From the NCBI RefSeq assembly GCF_023229695.1, contig NZ_JALNYS010000015.1, positions 1 to 64,000 on the forward strand: a DNA stretch of 64,000 nucleotides, read 5' to 3'. This document shows, one piece after another, positions 50,661 to 59,157 of the stretch (the first letter of the stretch is position 1; each line of letters begins with the position of its first letter). Position numbers and translations under genes: made by a program. This stretch comes from Sulfuricurvum sp. GTDB lineage: Bacteria; Campylobacterota; Campylobacteria; Campylobacterales; Sulfurimonadaceae. Under the pieces are notes generated by a model, which was given only the letters and a program-made list of their open reading frames with translations, was not told the DNA's origin and searched no databases.

Positions 50661-51971
50661 ATGAAAATTCACTTTATCGGTATCGGCGGTATCGGCATTT
50701 CGGGACTCGCCAAATACATGCGTTTCAGCGGTCATGAGGTGAGCGGTTCGGACATGAAAGAGACCCATATTACCCAACGGCTGCGTGATCGCGGAATCAC
50801 GGTCATGATCGGCCACGATGCGGCCAATATCCCGCAAGGGTGTGATCTGGTCATCCATTCGGCGATTATCCGCGACACCAATGTCGAAGTCGTCGAAGCA
50901 AAAAACAGAGGGATCGATGTCCTGCACCGACGCGACGCGCTGCTTCGTATCCTCAAAGAGAAAAAAGTGTACGCGGTATGCGGAGCCCACGGCAAGAGTA
51001 CGACGACGGCGATTCTTGCTTCGATCATGAGCGGAAGCGCGATCATCGGTGCGGAGTCGAAAGATTTCGGCTCCAACGTCCGCTACGACGGAAGCACCGA
51101 CGTGATGCTTTTCGAAGCCGATGAATCAGACGGGAGTTTTTTGAATTCGAACCCTTACTGTTCCATCGTCACCAATGCCGAGCCGGAGCATATGGAGTAT
51201 TATCACTACAACCTCGATGAGTTTCACAACGCCTACCGCCGTTTTGTCGAGATGGCACCGATCCGTGTCATCAATGCCGAAGATCCGTTTATGGCAACCC
51301 TCGAATGTGAGGCGATCCGTCTCTACCCGAGTCAGGACATTACCAATATCCGCTACACCCTCATCGACGATGAACCCTACACCCGTTTTACCCTCAAAAA
51401 CATGGGAGAGTTCGAAGTATGGGGATTCGGTGAACATATCGCCATGGACGCGTCACTGGCGATTTTGGCGGCGGCTCAGACGATGAGCATCGCGGCGATT
51501 CGTGCCAATATCCTCCACTTCAAAGGGATCAAAAAACGGTTCGATGTGATTTTCAAAGGATCGGATCGTGTCATCATCGACGATTATGCCCACCACCCGA
51601 CCGAGATCAAAGCGACGATGGAGTCGCTCAAAACCTATGCGCAGCTCAAAAAGTTTGATCGTATCATTGCGATCTGGCAGCCGCACAAATACTCACGGAC
51701 GCTGGATAATATCGATGCCTTTATCGAATGTTTCGAAGGGGTGGATGAGTTGGTCATTCTTCCGGTATGGGCGGCAAGTGAAGAGCATGTAGAGATCGAT
51801 TTCAAAGGGCTGTTCGGACGATATTCACCATTGATGGTCGATAAACTCTACCGCAAAGGGGATACGATACAAGCTCTTGTCGGTGATGAAGCGGTACGAA
51901 CGTATGATCGCGATCTGATTGTCGGATTCGGAGCCGGGGATTTGACCTATCAGCTTCGGGGAGTCAAGTAA
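50661..51971 (+). CDS. murC: UDP-N-acetylmuramate--L-alanine ligase
   Basis: MurC adds L-alanine to UDP-MurNAc, the first amino acid of the peptidoglycan stem. It has the Rossmann start IHFIGIGGIGISGLA, the ATP loop GAHGKSTTT, EADESDGSF, NAEPEHMEYY and DDYAHHPTEI with IAIWQPHKYSR. 436 residues is typical. AAGGGA precedes the ATG. It is followed by a small membrane protein gene and mutS2 in one operon. Confidence 0.97.
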   Translation: MKIHFIGIGGIGISGLAKYMRFSGHEVSGSDMKETHITQRLRDRGITVMIGHDAANIPQGCDLVIHSAIIRDTNVEVVEAKNRGIDVLHRRDALLRILKEKKVYAVCGAHGKSTTTAILASIMSGSAIIGAESKDFGSNVRYDGSTDVMLFEADESDGSFLNSNPYCSIVTNAEPEHMEYYHYNLDEFHNAYRRFVEMAPIRVINAEDPFMATLECEAIRLYPSQDITNIRYTLIDDEPYTRFTLKNMGEFEVWGFGEHIAMDASLAILAAAQTMSIAAIRANILHFKGIKKRFDVIFKGSDRVIIDDYAHHPTEIKATMESLKTYAQLKKFDRIIAIWQPHKYSRTLDNIDAFIECFEGVDELVILPVWAASEEHVEIDFKGLFGRYSPLMVDKLYRKGDTIQALVGDEAVRTYDRDLIVGFGAGDLTYQLRGVK

Positions 51972-51973
51972 GT

Positions 51974-52303
51974 ATGGGGTACTGGCTGTGGCTTAGTGTC
52001 GTTATCGTTATTTTCGGGATAATGCACTATTTCACGGAACTGGATATTCGTCAAAAAGCAATGATCAGTCTCGCGGTTGCATTGGTGGTGTCCGGTGCCA
52101 TTCTCTACAATATCCGAAGCGATCAGGAACGGGCACAGGTGACGGACATCGAACTCAAATACCGACACGGCGAGCGCGTCGTATGTCAGGGGATCGAAGT
52201 CAACGGGAGCGAATTTTCCTACAGCGACGGGACCCAAAGCTTTATCGGAAACAAAGGGACGAGTCATTATCAACAAATTTTCAATCTGCGTGAGTGCCGA
52301 TGA
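51974..52303 (+). CDS. Membrane-anchored protein of unknown function
   Basis: The 109-residue protein has two N-terminal hydrophobic helices (WLWLSVVIVIFGIMHYF and MISLAVALVVSGAIL) and a ~65-residue soluble tail with two Cys (VVCQGIEV, LRECR). It starts 2 bases after murC and overlaps mutS2 (ATGA), so it is part of this core operon. No family recognised. Confidence 0.75.
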   Translation: MGYWLWLSVVIVIFGIMHYFTELDIRQKAMISLAVALVVSGAILYNIRSDQERAQVTDIELKYRHGERVVCQGIEVNGSEFSYSDGTQSFIGNKGTSHYQQIFNLRECR

Positions 52304-54519
52304 GTTCCATGTCGTCTAATTTGGCCGAATTATTCGGTAAACTCGATTTGCTCCCCCATTTGTCGGCATTAGAGAAATTTTTCTCCCGTCACCAGAATAT
52401 CGCTATCCCCGGGGATCAGGAACGCCATTTTCGCTACATTCAGGCGCTTGATGCGCTGGAGTTCAAAGCCCCTCCGAAAAGCCTGGCGTTTGAGGGGATT
52501 ATCAACCATCTGAAAAAGCAGGGTGTTTTGCGGTTTGAAGAGATGTTTGAAGTGATCAAGGTGGTCCGTTATTTTCGTTTGATGCGCAACAACGACTATC
52601 CCGGAATCATCGGTGAGTGGATGGGGACGATCCGCATTCCCGAAATTTTCGACGAGATTGACGAGTACTTTGATGAGAGCGGAAAATTTATCGAATCGCG
52701 TGATGAAGAGCTTCACCGTATCGCACAGCGGATCAAGGCGATTAAAACCGAGATCAACGAATCGATGAAGCGGCTGTTATTTACCCAAAAGCTTGCCCCC
52801 TATCTGGTTGATAGCCAGATCCATTATATCAATGACGAAGAGTGTCTGCTGCTGCGCGGCGGGTTTAACCATGTGTTCAAAGGCTCCGTTATCGGACGGA
52901 CGGGGGCGGGATTTTTCTACGTCGCCCCCGACGCGATCCTCCGCTCCAAAGAGCAGCTGCGCGGTATATTGCAGGAGCGGGAGGCGAAACTCTACGAGTA
53001 CGCCAAAAAATTCTCGATGAAACTTGCTCCGCTGCTCCCCTTTATCGGATTCATCGACCGTGAATTTGAGCGGTATGACCACTATCAGGCGCGTGTTTTG
53101 TTTGCGCGGGCGCAAAACTATGCCATCCTCAAACCGCAGAACAACAACGAGATCATTCTCGAAGAGTTCTCCCATCCCGCATTGCACAAACCCAAACCGA
53201 TCAGCGTCCGGTTCAAAGGGAACCTTCTGATGATCACCGGGGTCAACGCCGGGGGAAAAACGATGCTCCTCAAATCGATCCTCAGTGCGGCAGCGATGGC
53301 CAAATACCTGATCCCGATGAAGCTCAACCCCCACAAATCCCGCATCGGCGGATTCAAACGCCTCGTTGCGGTCATCGACGATCCCCAAAACGTCAGCAAC
53401 GATATCTCGACGTTCGCGGGGCGGATGGTACAGTTCAGCCACCTGTTTGATCATAAAAACGCCCTTGTCGGGGTGGATGAGATCGAGCTGGGGACCGACA
53501 GCGACGAAGCGGCGGCCCTTTTTGCCGTTGTCCTTGATGAGCTGATCAAGCGGGGTCAGAAGATCATCGTCACGACCCACCATAAACGGCTCGCGGCCCT
53601 GATGGCCGACCGTGATGATGTGGAACTGCTCGCCGCGCTGTACGACGAGGAACGGCGTGTTCCCACCTATGAGTTTTTGCACGGCGTCATCGGGAAAAGC
53701 TACGCGTTTGAGACGGCGGCCCGATATGGAATCAACCCTTCTATTATCAGCCGAGCGAAAGTCGTCTATGGCGAGAACCACGAAAAACTCAATATCCTCA
53801 TCGAACGGGGAAGCGAGCTGGAACGGGAACTGAAGCGCAAGAACAAAGAGGTCGATGAGCGTCTCGAATCGCTGAAAACTCAGGAACGCGAACTCAAAGA
53901 AGCACGTGAAAATCTACGAAATGAGCTGGAAGCAGAAAAGAGCAAACTTCGATACGGCTATGACGCCGCCATACGCGAAGCGAAAGAAGCGGCAAAGGGG
54001 ATGGACATGGCCGCTATCCACCGTCAGCTTAACAAAGCCGCTTCGATGGTGCCGAAAAATCAGCCTCCAAAGATTGCTGAACCCGAACCGATCGTCTTTA
54101 CCGTAGGGCAGAGTGTCAAATACCGTACTCAGCGCGGCACTATCGTGAGTCTGGGGAATAAAGACGCGATGATCGAAGTGGAGGGGATGCGCATCCGGGT
54201 GAAGCTAACGGATCTCAAACCCTCCGGTAACCTCCCGAAAAAGCCCAAAACCACCCATACGATGCAAGTGGAGCAAAAAAGCGGTCTCAAACTTGACTTA
54301 CATGGGCTTCGAGGGGAAGAGGCGTGCGAGCGGATGGATAAATTTCTCTCGGATGCACTCTTGCAGGGGTTTGATGAGGTGATTATCTATCACGGGATCG
54401 GAACGGGGAAACTTTCCTATGCGGTCAAAGAGTTTCTAAAAGTGCATCCGAGTGTCAAAGGCTTTTCCGATGCTCCTCAGCATTTAGGGGGATTTGGGGC
54501 GAAGATCGTTCGTCTATAA
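52300..54519 (+). CDS. mutS2: Endonuclease MutS2
   Basis: MutS2 acts on branched DNA and collided ribosomes rather than in mismatch repair. The protein lacks the MutS mismatch domain and has the ATPase core with Walker A GVNAGGKT, VIDDPQNVSNDISTF, Walker B VGVDEIELGTDSDEAAALF and TTHHKRLAAL. A coiled-coil region (about 505-560) and the C-terminal Smr nuclease domain (LDLHGLRGEEA, YHGIGTGKL) complete it. The ATG at 52300 overlaps the previous stop; a GTG at 52294 is possible. Confidence 0.95.
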   Translation: MSSMSSNLAELFGKLDLLPHLSALEKFFSRHQNIAIPGDQERHFRYIQALDALEFKAPPKSLAFEGIINHLKKQGVLRFEEMFEVIKVVRYFRLMRNNDYPGIIGEWMGTIRIPEIFDEIDEYFDESGKFIESRDEELHRIAQRIKAIKTEINESMKRLLFTQKLAPYLVDSQIHYINDEECLLLRGGFNHVFKGSVIGRTGAGFFYVAPDAILRSKEQLRGILQEREAKLYEYAKKFSMKLAPLLPFIGFIDREFERYDHYQARVLFARAQNYAILKPQNNNEIILEEFSHPALHKPKPISVRFKGNLLMITGVNAGGKTMLLKSILSAAAMAKYLIPMKLNPHKSRIGGFKRLVAVIDDPQNVSNDISTFAGRMVQFSHLFDHKNALVGVDEIELGTDSDEAAALFAVVLDELIKRGQKIIVTTHHKRLAALMADRDDVELLAALYDEERRVPTYEFLHGVIGKSYAFETAARYGINPSIISRAKVVYGENHEKLNILIERGSELERELKRKNKEVDERLESLKTQERELKEARENLRNELEAEKSKLRYGYDAAIREAKEAAKGMDMAAIHRQLNKAASMVPKNQPPKIAEPEPIVFTVGQSVKYRTQRGTIVSLGNKDAMIEVEGMRIRVKLTDLKPSGNLPKKPKTTHTMQVEQKSGLKLDLHGLRGEEACERMDKFLSDALLQGFDEVIIYHGIGTGKLSYAVKEFLKVHPSVKGFSDAPQHLGGFGAKIVRL

Positions 54520-54523
54520 CTAT

Positions 54524-54686
54524 CCGTTCGCCCTGAGTGTGTCGAAGGGTAAACAAATAGTATGTTCATGGTTCGACATACCTTGTAGGGCACAAGTGCG
54601 CACCACGAACGAAACACTCTCCGTCATCCCGTGCTCGATACGGGATCTAATATACACTTTAGATGCTGAATCAAGTTCAGCATGAC
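54524..54686. repeat. Cluster of dispersed intergenic palindromic repeats
   Basis: This 360-base gene-free stretch (54520-54879) holds CCGTTCGCCCTGAGTGTGTC with GAAGGG, a GTTCATGGTTCGACA word, CACCACGAACG, CCGTCATCCCG...CGGGATCT and a perfect ATGCTGAA/TTCAGCAT hairpin (54663-54683). Related words recur at 43267 and 56016. The rest (54690-54879) is AT-rich leader of the next gene. Confidence 0.65.
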
Positions 54687-54879
54687 AAAATATCTTGCTT
54701 GGGATTTATTCGCACTCCCCTTGCAAATCTTTTTATTTCACAGTAAAATCTTTAAAAATATGTCATTTTGTTTAATTTTGATAGATAGGTTTTGATATTC
54801 AGAAATACTGTGTATCTAAATAATCTATATATGGATTAGGTGAAAAGTACGTTTTTGTAATGAATAAAAGGTACAAAAA

Positions 54880-55743
54880 ATGGAATCTCTATTCACAGCT
54901 ATTTTACCAGATAGCTATTCAAATTTTATAGGTACTATTGCTTTTATTATTGCAATAGTATGTTTATTTATATCATTTTTAGTAAATCTACGAAGCCATG
55001 CAACGAAGATGTTTTCAATATTGCTGGTTGCGTCCCTTGCATTTTTTGCTTCACATTGGAGTACATATTTTGCGGCGATATTTATTGTTGCGACTGCTGT
55101 AACAGAATTGGAATTTTTACAAAATCTTGCAGCTATCCTTAGAAAAGATGAGAATTATTTCAACTATAAAAAAGAAGTCTTGTCAAAAGAAGATAATATT
55201 CGTAGAAAAGCGGAAGAAGTACTTGAAGAAGAATATGTTGCTAGTAAAACAATTGATGATGAAATCTCCAAAGAAAAGAAGATAGATATATCGAAGTTAC
55301 AAGATATGTCTCGAACAGAAATGATGAAATATGCATTTGATATTGAAGAAAAAACACTTGACTTTTTATCACAAACCTACGGTAACATTGAACGAAATGT
55401 CAGATTTAGAAAAGATGGAGAGTCAGTTGAATTTGATGGTGTGATTTCTGAAAATAATAATCAAAAAAGTATTGTTTTTGAAGTGAAGTGGATACGAAAT
55501 GCAGAATATTCTTTGCAACTTATAATGCATTCGATAAGAAGATCGAAAGAACTTGTAGAAAAATATCAGAAGATCACAGGTATCAAATCAGAGTTTCGTT
55601 TGATCGTAGTAACCAATACAAAGACCGGTTTAAATGCAGATAGAATTGAACGTTTTCGTGAAAAAGCTAAAGATGAAAATGTTTTTTTAACTTTTCTCAG
55701 TTTGAGTGAAATTGGTTTTGAAGTAACTAATGAAAATTCCTAA
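54880..55743 (+). CDS. Membrane-anchored PD-(D/E)XK nuclease-like protein
   Basis: The protein has two or three hydrophobic helices (about 17-36, 46-58, 62-73), a charged coiled linker (90-140) and a C-terminal restriction-like domain. Its core is EFDGVISENN with Asp186, then VFEVKW with Glu201 and Lys203, preceded by a helix with EEKTLDFL. This is the D-x(n)-E-x-K pattern of Mrr-like nucleases. Membrane anchoring would place the nuclease at the inner face of the inner membrane, near incoming DNA. AAAAGG is 6 bases before the ATG. It is AT-rich and stands alone. Confidence 0.72.
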   Translation: MESLFTAILPDSYSNFIGTIAFIIAIVCLFISFLVNLRSHATKMFSILLVASLAFFASHWSTYFAAIFIVATAVTELEFLQNLAAILRKDENYFNYKKEVLSKEDNIRRKAEEVLEEEYVASKTIDDEISKEKKIDISKLQDMSRTEMMKYAFDIEEKTLDFLSQTYGNIERNVRFRKDGESVEFDGVISENNNQKSIVFEVKWIRNAEYSLQLIMHSIRRSKELVEKYQKITGIKSEFRLIVVTNTKTGLNADRIERFREKAKDENVFLTFLSLSEIGFEVTNENS

Positions 55744-55811
55744 CAAATCAAATAAGACTATTAAAAATCTTAGTGGATACTAGAAAAAATAAATAAATCT
55801 TAGGATCAATT

Positions 55812-55985
55812 ATGGCAGATATGGCAGAACACATCGGTTTGGCAGAACTCATCCGCGAACGTAAAAGCACACCGAAAGCGTCGTATATCCCTTTTGAAGA
55901 TGTTATGGCAAAAGCAAAAAAAGATTTTTTAAATGCTTTAAATCAAGTTCCAAGCAATGAGCCATACGAAGACGATAAGCTTTAA
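55812..55985 (+). CDS. Small orphan antitoxin-like protein (57 aa)
   Basis: This short ORF (MADMAEHIGLAELIRERKST, ending PYEDDKL) has a helix-rich, charged make-up like the C-terminal half of RelB/Phd-type antitoxins. No toxin gene is adjacent. It lies between the membrane nuclease and a repeat. It is probably real by its codon make-up, but function is a guess. Confidence 0.45.
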   Translation: MADMAEHIGLAELIRERKSTPKASYIPFEDVMAKAKKDFLNALNQVPSNEPYEDDKL

Positions 55986-56015
55986 AGCAAAACAAAATTC
56001 ACATCATTTCATTTT

Positions 56016-56100
56016 CCGTTCGCCATGAGCTAGTCGAAGGGTGCTTCGTCATTCCCAACTTGATTGGGAATCCATTTCTCCGTCATCCCGTACTGGATCT
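56016..56100. repeat. Dispersed intergenic palindromic repeats
   Basis: CCGTTCGCCATGAGC...GTCGAAGGG is followed by GTCATTCCCAACTTGATTGG with GAATCC (arms ATTCCCAA/TTGGGAAT) and CCGTCATCCCG. These are the same words as at 54524-54648, so both intergenic regions carry the same composite repeat. Confidence 0.65.
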
Positions 56101-56167
56101 ATCTCATTCCTCCTCCTTGCAAATATTTTTATTAAAGTGTAAAATTATTAAAAAATATGTTTGGAGT

Positions 56168-56935
56168 ATGAAGATTTTGAAACAAGAAATGTATGAACTT
56201 GCTGGTGAATTAAGAAAAATTTATCAAAAAAAAATTAATAATACACACATATGGGCATCTATTGCGTATGAAGCTATAAATGTTGCTAGTGCTAATGTAG
56301 AGATTTTATCGAGTTCGACGTTTAAAGTCCCGTCAAGATCTGTATCGAAAACTAAGGAAATTTCACGCTCAAAAGAATCTTTAGAAGAAGTTCTAAATGC
56401 AGCAGCCGATATTGACTTCAATTATTCAATATTTACTTTCATTGTTGCACAAATTGAAGCATTTTTATCAGATTTGGTGCGTGGAGTTTTGAGGATAGAT
56501 AAACGACGGTTAAAAATCAGAGTACAAGGGATTGACCATACAAATAAAATAGATATAGCTGAAATAATTGATTCAAATGATATTGATGAGGTTTTAGAAC
56601 TCATAATAAAAAAAGAGTTGATTAGTATTTTTTATGCTTCACCAGAAAAACAATTTGAATATTTAGAAAAAGTTTTAAATATAAAAATAGATGAAAAGCT
56701 TTTTGAGCTTTTCGATAAATGGAAAGAGTATAAAGCTACAAGAGATATTATTATACATAATTCAGGGATAGCTAATGAAGTGTATTTGAAAAAGTCTGGC
56801 AATAAAGCAAAGTGGACAGAAGGTGAAAAGGTAGTTATAGAACAAGATTATTTAAATAGTTTGGTGGCGGAATCAAAATCATTAGTCGGTAAAATATGTT
56901 CAGCTATTCAGGCAAAGAATAAAATAAAAAAATAG
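56168..56935 (+). CDS. HEPN-domain protein (putative RNase)
   Basis: The 255-residue helical protein has the HEPN active-site pattern Rx4H in TRDIIIHNSG (Arg192, His197), in a C-terminal helical domain starting near FTFIVAQIEAFLSDLVRG. HEPN proteins of this size are RNases in toxin and defence systems. The start at 56168 follows TTGGAG; the longer frame upstream runs through repeat DNA. No nucleotidyltransferase (MNT) partner is adjacent, so it is an orphan. Confidence 0.68.
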   Translation: MKILKQEMYELAGELRKIYQKKINNTHIWASIAYEAINVASANVEILSSSTFKVPSRSVSKTKEISRSKESLEEVLNAAADIDFNYSIFTFIVAQIEAFLSDLVRGVLRIDKRRLKIRVQGIDHTNKIDIAEIIDSNDIDEVLELIIKKELISIFYASPEKQFEYLEKVLNIKIDEKLFELFDKWKEYKATRDIIIHNSGIANEVYLKKSGNKAKWTEGEKVVIEQDYLNSLVAESKSLVGKICSAIQAKNKIKK

Positions 56936-56967
56936 TGGTCATGTGATAACTATAACTCCTAAGCTAG

Positions 56968-56998
56968 ATTCCCGATCAGGTCGGGAATGACGGGATTT
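56968..56998 (+). terminator. Repeat-derived hairpin, possible terminator of the HEPN gene
   Basis: ATTCCCGA (56968-56975) and TCGGGAAT (56981-56988) form a perfect stem, then GACGGGATTTTTT. It has the sequence of the common ATTCCC intergenic repeat and could also end transcription. Confidence 0.5.
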
Positions 56999-57142
56999 TT
57001 TACAGAAGAAAAGAAAAGAGAGAAGAATAAAAGATAAAAGGGGACAGGCTACTTTTACGTTGGAAGCTAAAAGATACCTTGCCTGATTATTCCGTGAATG
57101 ACGAGTGTGATATAATTATCTAAATTGAAGTGAGGAGATTAT

Positions 57143-57412
57143 ATGCCAACCATCAGTATGTTTTACGGCATTGTTGTGATGATGTTTTTCAGAGACAATC
57201 AACAGCATAATCTCCCGCATATTCATGTCCGTTATCAAGATGATAAAGCAGTGATCGGTATACCCGATGCAGAACTAATCGATGGTACGCTACCGAAAAA
57301 ACAGCTCAGAATGGTTCAAGCTTGGATCGAGATACACAGAGATGAGCTAATGGCGGATTGGGACTTGGCGATTGTCGGTGAACAAATTTATAAAATTGAC
57401 CCATTGAAATAA
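57143..57412 (+). CDS. DUF4160 protein
   Basis: The 89-residue protein has the DUF4160 pattern: PTISMFYGIVVMMFFRDNQQHNLPHIHVRYQ, then AVIGIPDAELIDGTLPKKQLRMVQAWIEIH. The His-rich turn NLPHIHV is the family hallmark. It is followed 9 bases later by a DUF2442 gene, the usual companion. The pair is widely suspected to be a toxin-antitoxin-like module, though I know of no proven activity. A -10 box lies at 57111-57116. Confidence 0.88.
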   Translation: MPTISMFYGIVVMMFFRDNQQHNLPHIHVRYQDDKAVIGIPDAELIDGTLPKKQLRMVQAWIEIHRDELMADWDLAIVGEQIYKIDPLK

Positions 57413-57421
57413 GGGGATAAA

Positions 57422-57670
57422 ATGCTTTTAGATGTTGTAAATTTTGTTTTTTTGGATGAATATAAAATACTCTTAACCTTTGAAAATGGTGAAAAAAGAG
57501 AGTTTGATTGTGCGACACTGATCGATCAAAAACCGTTTCATGTGTTTGAAGACAAAAACTATTTTAAAAGAGCAAAAATAGAATATGGTACATTGGTATG
57601 GCCTAATGAAATCGATATTGCCCCCGAAACACTTTATGTTTGTTCGACCCCATATGAGAAGGTTAGTTGA
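57422..57670 (+). CDS. DUF2442 protein
   Basis: The 82-residue protein shows the DUF2442 pattern LLDVVNFVFLDEYKILLTFENGEKREFD, then LIDQKPFHVFEDKNYFKRAKIEYGTLVWPNEIDIAPETLY. It is the partner of the DUF4160 gene just upstream and is likely cotranscribed with it. Confidence 0.88.
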   Translation: MLLDVVNFVFLDEYKILLTFENGEKREFDCATLIDQKPFHVFEDKNYFKRAKIEYGTLVWPNEIDIAPETLYVCSTPYEKVS

Positions 57671-57835
57671 GTTTTAATTAAATTTGGTCTCTCTATTTTT
57701 ACATTCCGCGAAAATCATTTCCATCCAATAGTTTTGCTCTCATACCACACCTAGAGCAAGGTCGCTCGCCGTAGGGTGAAGCGTACCGCCAGCGTTCTGG
57801 GGTGAGGGCAAAGAAAAGGATATCTAGTTTTTGTG

Positions 57836-57860
57836 TATAATATTCCGTAAGATTATACGG
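57836..57860 (+). promoter_or_regulatory. Promoter and candidate operator of the phd-relE pair
   Basis: TATAAT (57836-57841) is followed by CCGTA-N6-TACGG (57845-57860), a small inverted repeat between the -10 box and the antitoxin start, fit for autoregulation. The 199 bases before it (57671-57869) show no gene. Confidence 0.45.
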
Positions 57861-57869
57861 GAGATTACG

Positions 57870-58175
57870 ATGGTGGCTTATAAATCCAACGAAATGATGA
57901 GTTCGACCGATGTCGCGAAAAACTTCGGAGCCGTCCTCTCCAAACTCGCAAACCACGAAGTGGATAAAATCTGCGTACTGCGTAACAACAAACCCGAAGC
58001 GGTAGTCCTCAGCGCACTCGAATATGAGCAACTCCGCGATTATCGCTATTGGAACACGATGAGCGAAAAAGAGTATCTTCAAAAATCGAATGAGAGTATC
58101 GACAGTTCACGGAACTACTCTATCGAAGAGGTGGATGCTTATCTCGAACGGATCATCGACTCGTATGAACGTTAG
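57870..58175 (+). CDS. Phd/YefM-family antitoxin
   Basis: The 101-residue protein has the Phd/YefM DNA-binding fold pattern SSTDVAKNFGAVLSKLANHEVDKICVLRNNKPEAVVLSALEYEQL, and a flexible acidic tail for toxin binding. I chose ATG 57870, with CGGGAG upstream; the longer frame starts inside the promoter. It overlaps the toxin gene by 11 bases. Confidence 0.92.
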   Translation: MVAYKSNEMMSSTDVAKNFGAVLSKLANHEVDKICVLRNNKPEAVVLSALEYEQLRDYRYWNTMSEKEYLQKSNESIDSSRNYSIEEVDAYLERIIDSYER

Positions 58176-58455
58176 AATTCTTCCCTCTTTTATCGCCAAA
58201 CTTCAGTTTGTTTTGGAAAAGATTGCCGAGGATAAAAAAAGTGCGGCGCATATGTTTCGTCGTGAGGTTTTGCGCGAGTGTTACAGCCTCAGCGATTTTT
58301 CCTATCGATGTCGTCGCTCGATCCATTATAACGATGACACTATACGCGATCTGATTTTTAAAGGGTGGAGTGTGATTTATAAGATCACGGATGACGAGAT
58401 AAAAGTGTTCGCACTGACAAAATATGAAGATTACAAAGACGAGAACGACCAATGA
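58165..58455 (+). CDS. RelE/ParE-type toxin
   Basis: The 96-residue protein has the RelE-superfamily pattern: an N-terminal strand VRILPSF, two helices (LQFVLEKIAEDKKSAAHMFRRE), DLIFKGWSVIYKITDDEIKVFALTKYED. It starts inside the antitoxin gene. Similar cassettes cut mRNA or poison gyrase. The match RDLIFKGWSVIYKI resembles the other toxin of this window (RDLVFKGYTIPYYV at 42827), so both belong to one broad family. Confidence 0.87.
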   Translation: MNVRILPSFIAKLQFVLEKIAEDKKSAAHMFRREVLRECYSLSDFSYRCRRSIHYNDDTIRDLIFKGWSVIYKITDDEIKVFALTKYEDYKDENDQ

Positions 58456-58467
58456 CCCAAAAAACCT

Positions 58468-58514
58468 CGTTTTCCCGGTAATTCGTACGCAGCGTCCAAA
58501 GATACCGGAAAACG
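58468..58514. repeat. Inverted repeat downstream of the relE-like gene
   Basis: CGTTTTCCCGGTA (58468-58480) is the near-perfect inverse of TACCGGAAAACG (58503-58514), 22 bases apart. It may act as a terminator or be the footprint of a small mobile element. Confidence 0.5.
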
Positions 58515-58598
58515 GATGATCTGGCAGAATCTATAAAATATATCATTTTTTATCATTTTATGTTATAGTAGAGTGATGGTATACAAAAAGGGGTCATC

Positions 58599-59018
58599 AT
58601 GAAACGTTATTTCCTATCAGCGGTAATTGCCGCTGCCACTTTGACTACTTCGGCATTTGCTGCCGACGTCGGTGTTTCGGTTAGCATCGGCCAGCCCGGC
58701 TTCTATGGACAAATTAACATCGGAGACTTCCCGCAACCAGCGGTGATTTACCGCCAACCGATAATTATTAATCGGGGGGTATCAATGAATCGCCCGCCGG
58801 TCTATCTGCGCGTTCCGCCGGGGCACGCCAAAAATTGGAAGAAACACTGTCGCGAATACCATGCCTGCGGCGAGCGGGTCTTATTTGTGCATGATGACTG
58901 GTACGAACGAGAATATGTTCCGCGTTATCAAGAACAACACCGTGATCGCGGGTATGACCACCAAGATAGAGGCAGGGGGGATGATCATGGGAACAGAGGT
59001 CACGGCAATAACCATTAA
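58599..59018 (+). CDS. Secreted protein with His/Arg/Asp-rich tail
   Basis: The 139-residue protein has a clear signal peptide (LSAVIAAATLTTSAFAAD). The mature part has a Pro-rich segment (RPPVYLRVPPGHAKNW), two Cys (HCREYHACGERV) and a C-terminal run of His, Arg, Asp and Gly that could bind metal. It should be periplasmic. A -10-like TATAGT lies upstream and GGGG before the ATG. The YHACG...VYFV-type core is seen in small periplasmic proteins of other Proteobacteria, but function is unknown. Confidence 0.75.
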   Translation: MKRYFLSAVIAAATLTTSAFAADVGVSVSIGQPGFYGQINIGDFPQPAVIYRQPIIINRGVSMNRPPVYLRVPPGHAKNWKKHCREYHACGERVLFVHDDWYEREYVPRYQEQHRDRGYDHQDRGRGDDHGNRGHGNNH

Positions 59019-59157
59019 AGGATGAAAGAGGGGTGATCTTTCTACGCAAAACACTGGCTGTCAAAACGCAGAGTACGACAGCAAAAAGCGGAATTAACAG
59101 GAGTAAAGAGATATAATAGAGTAAAAGTAAAGAGATCGGAAAAGAAGGGGGGCTGAA

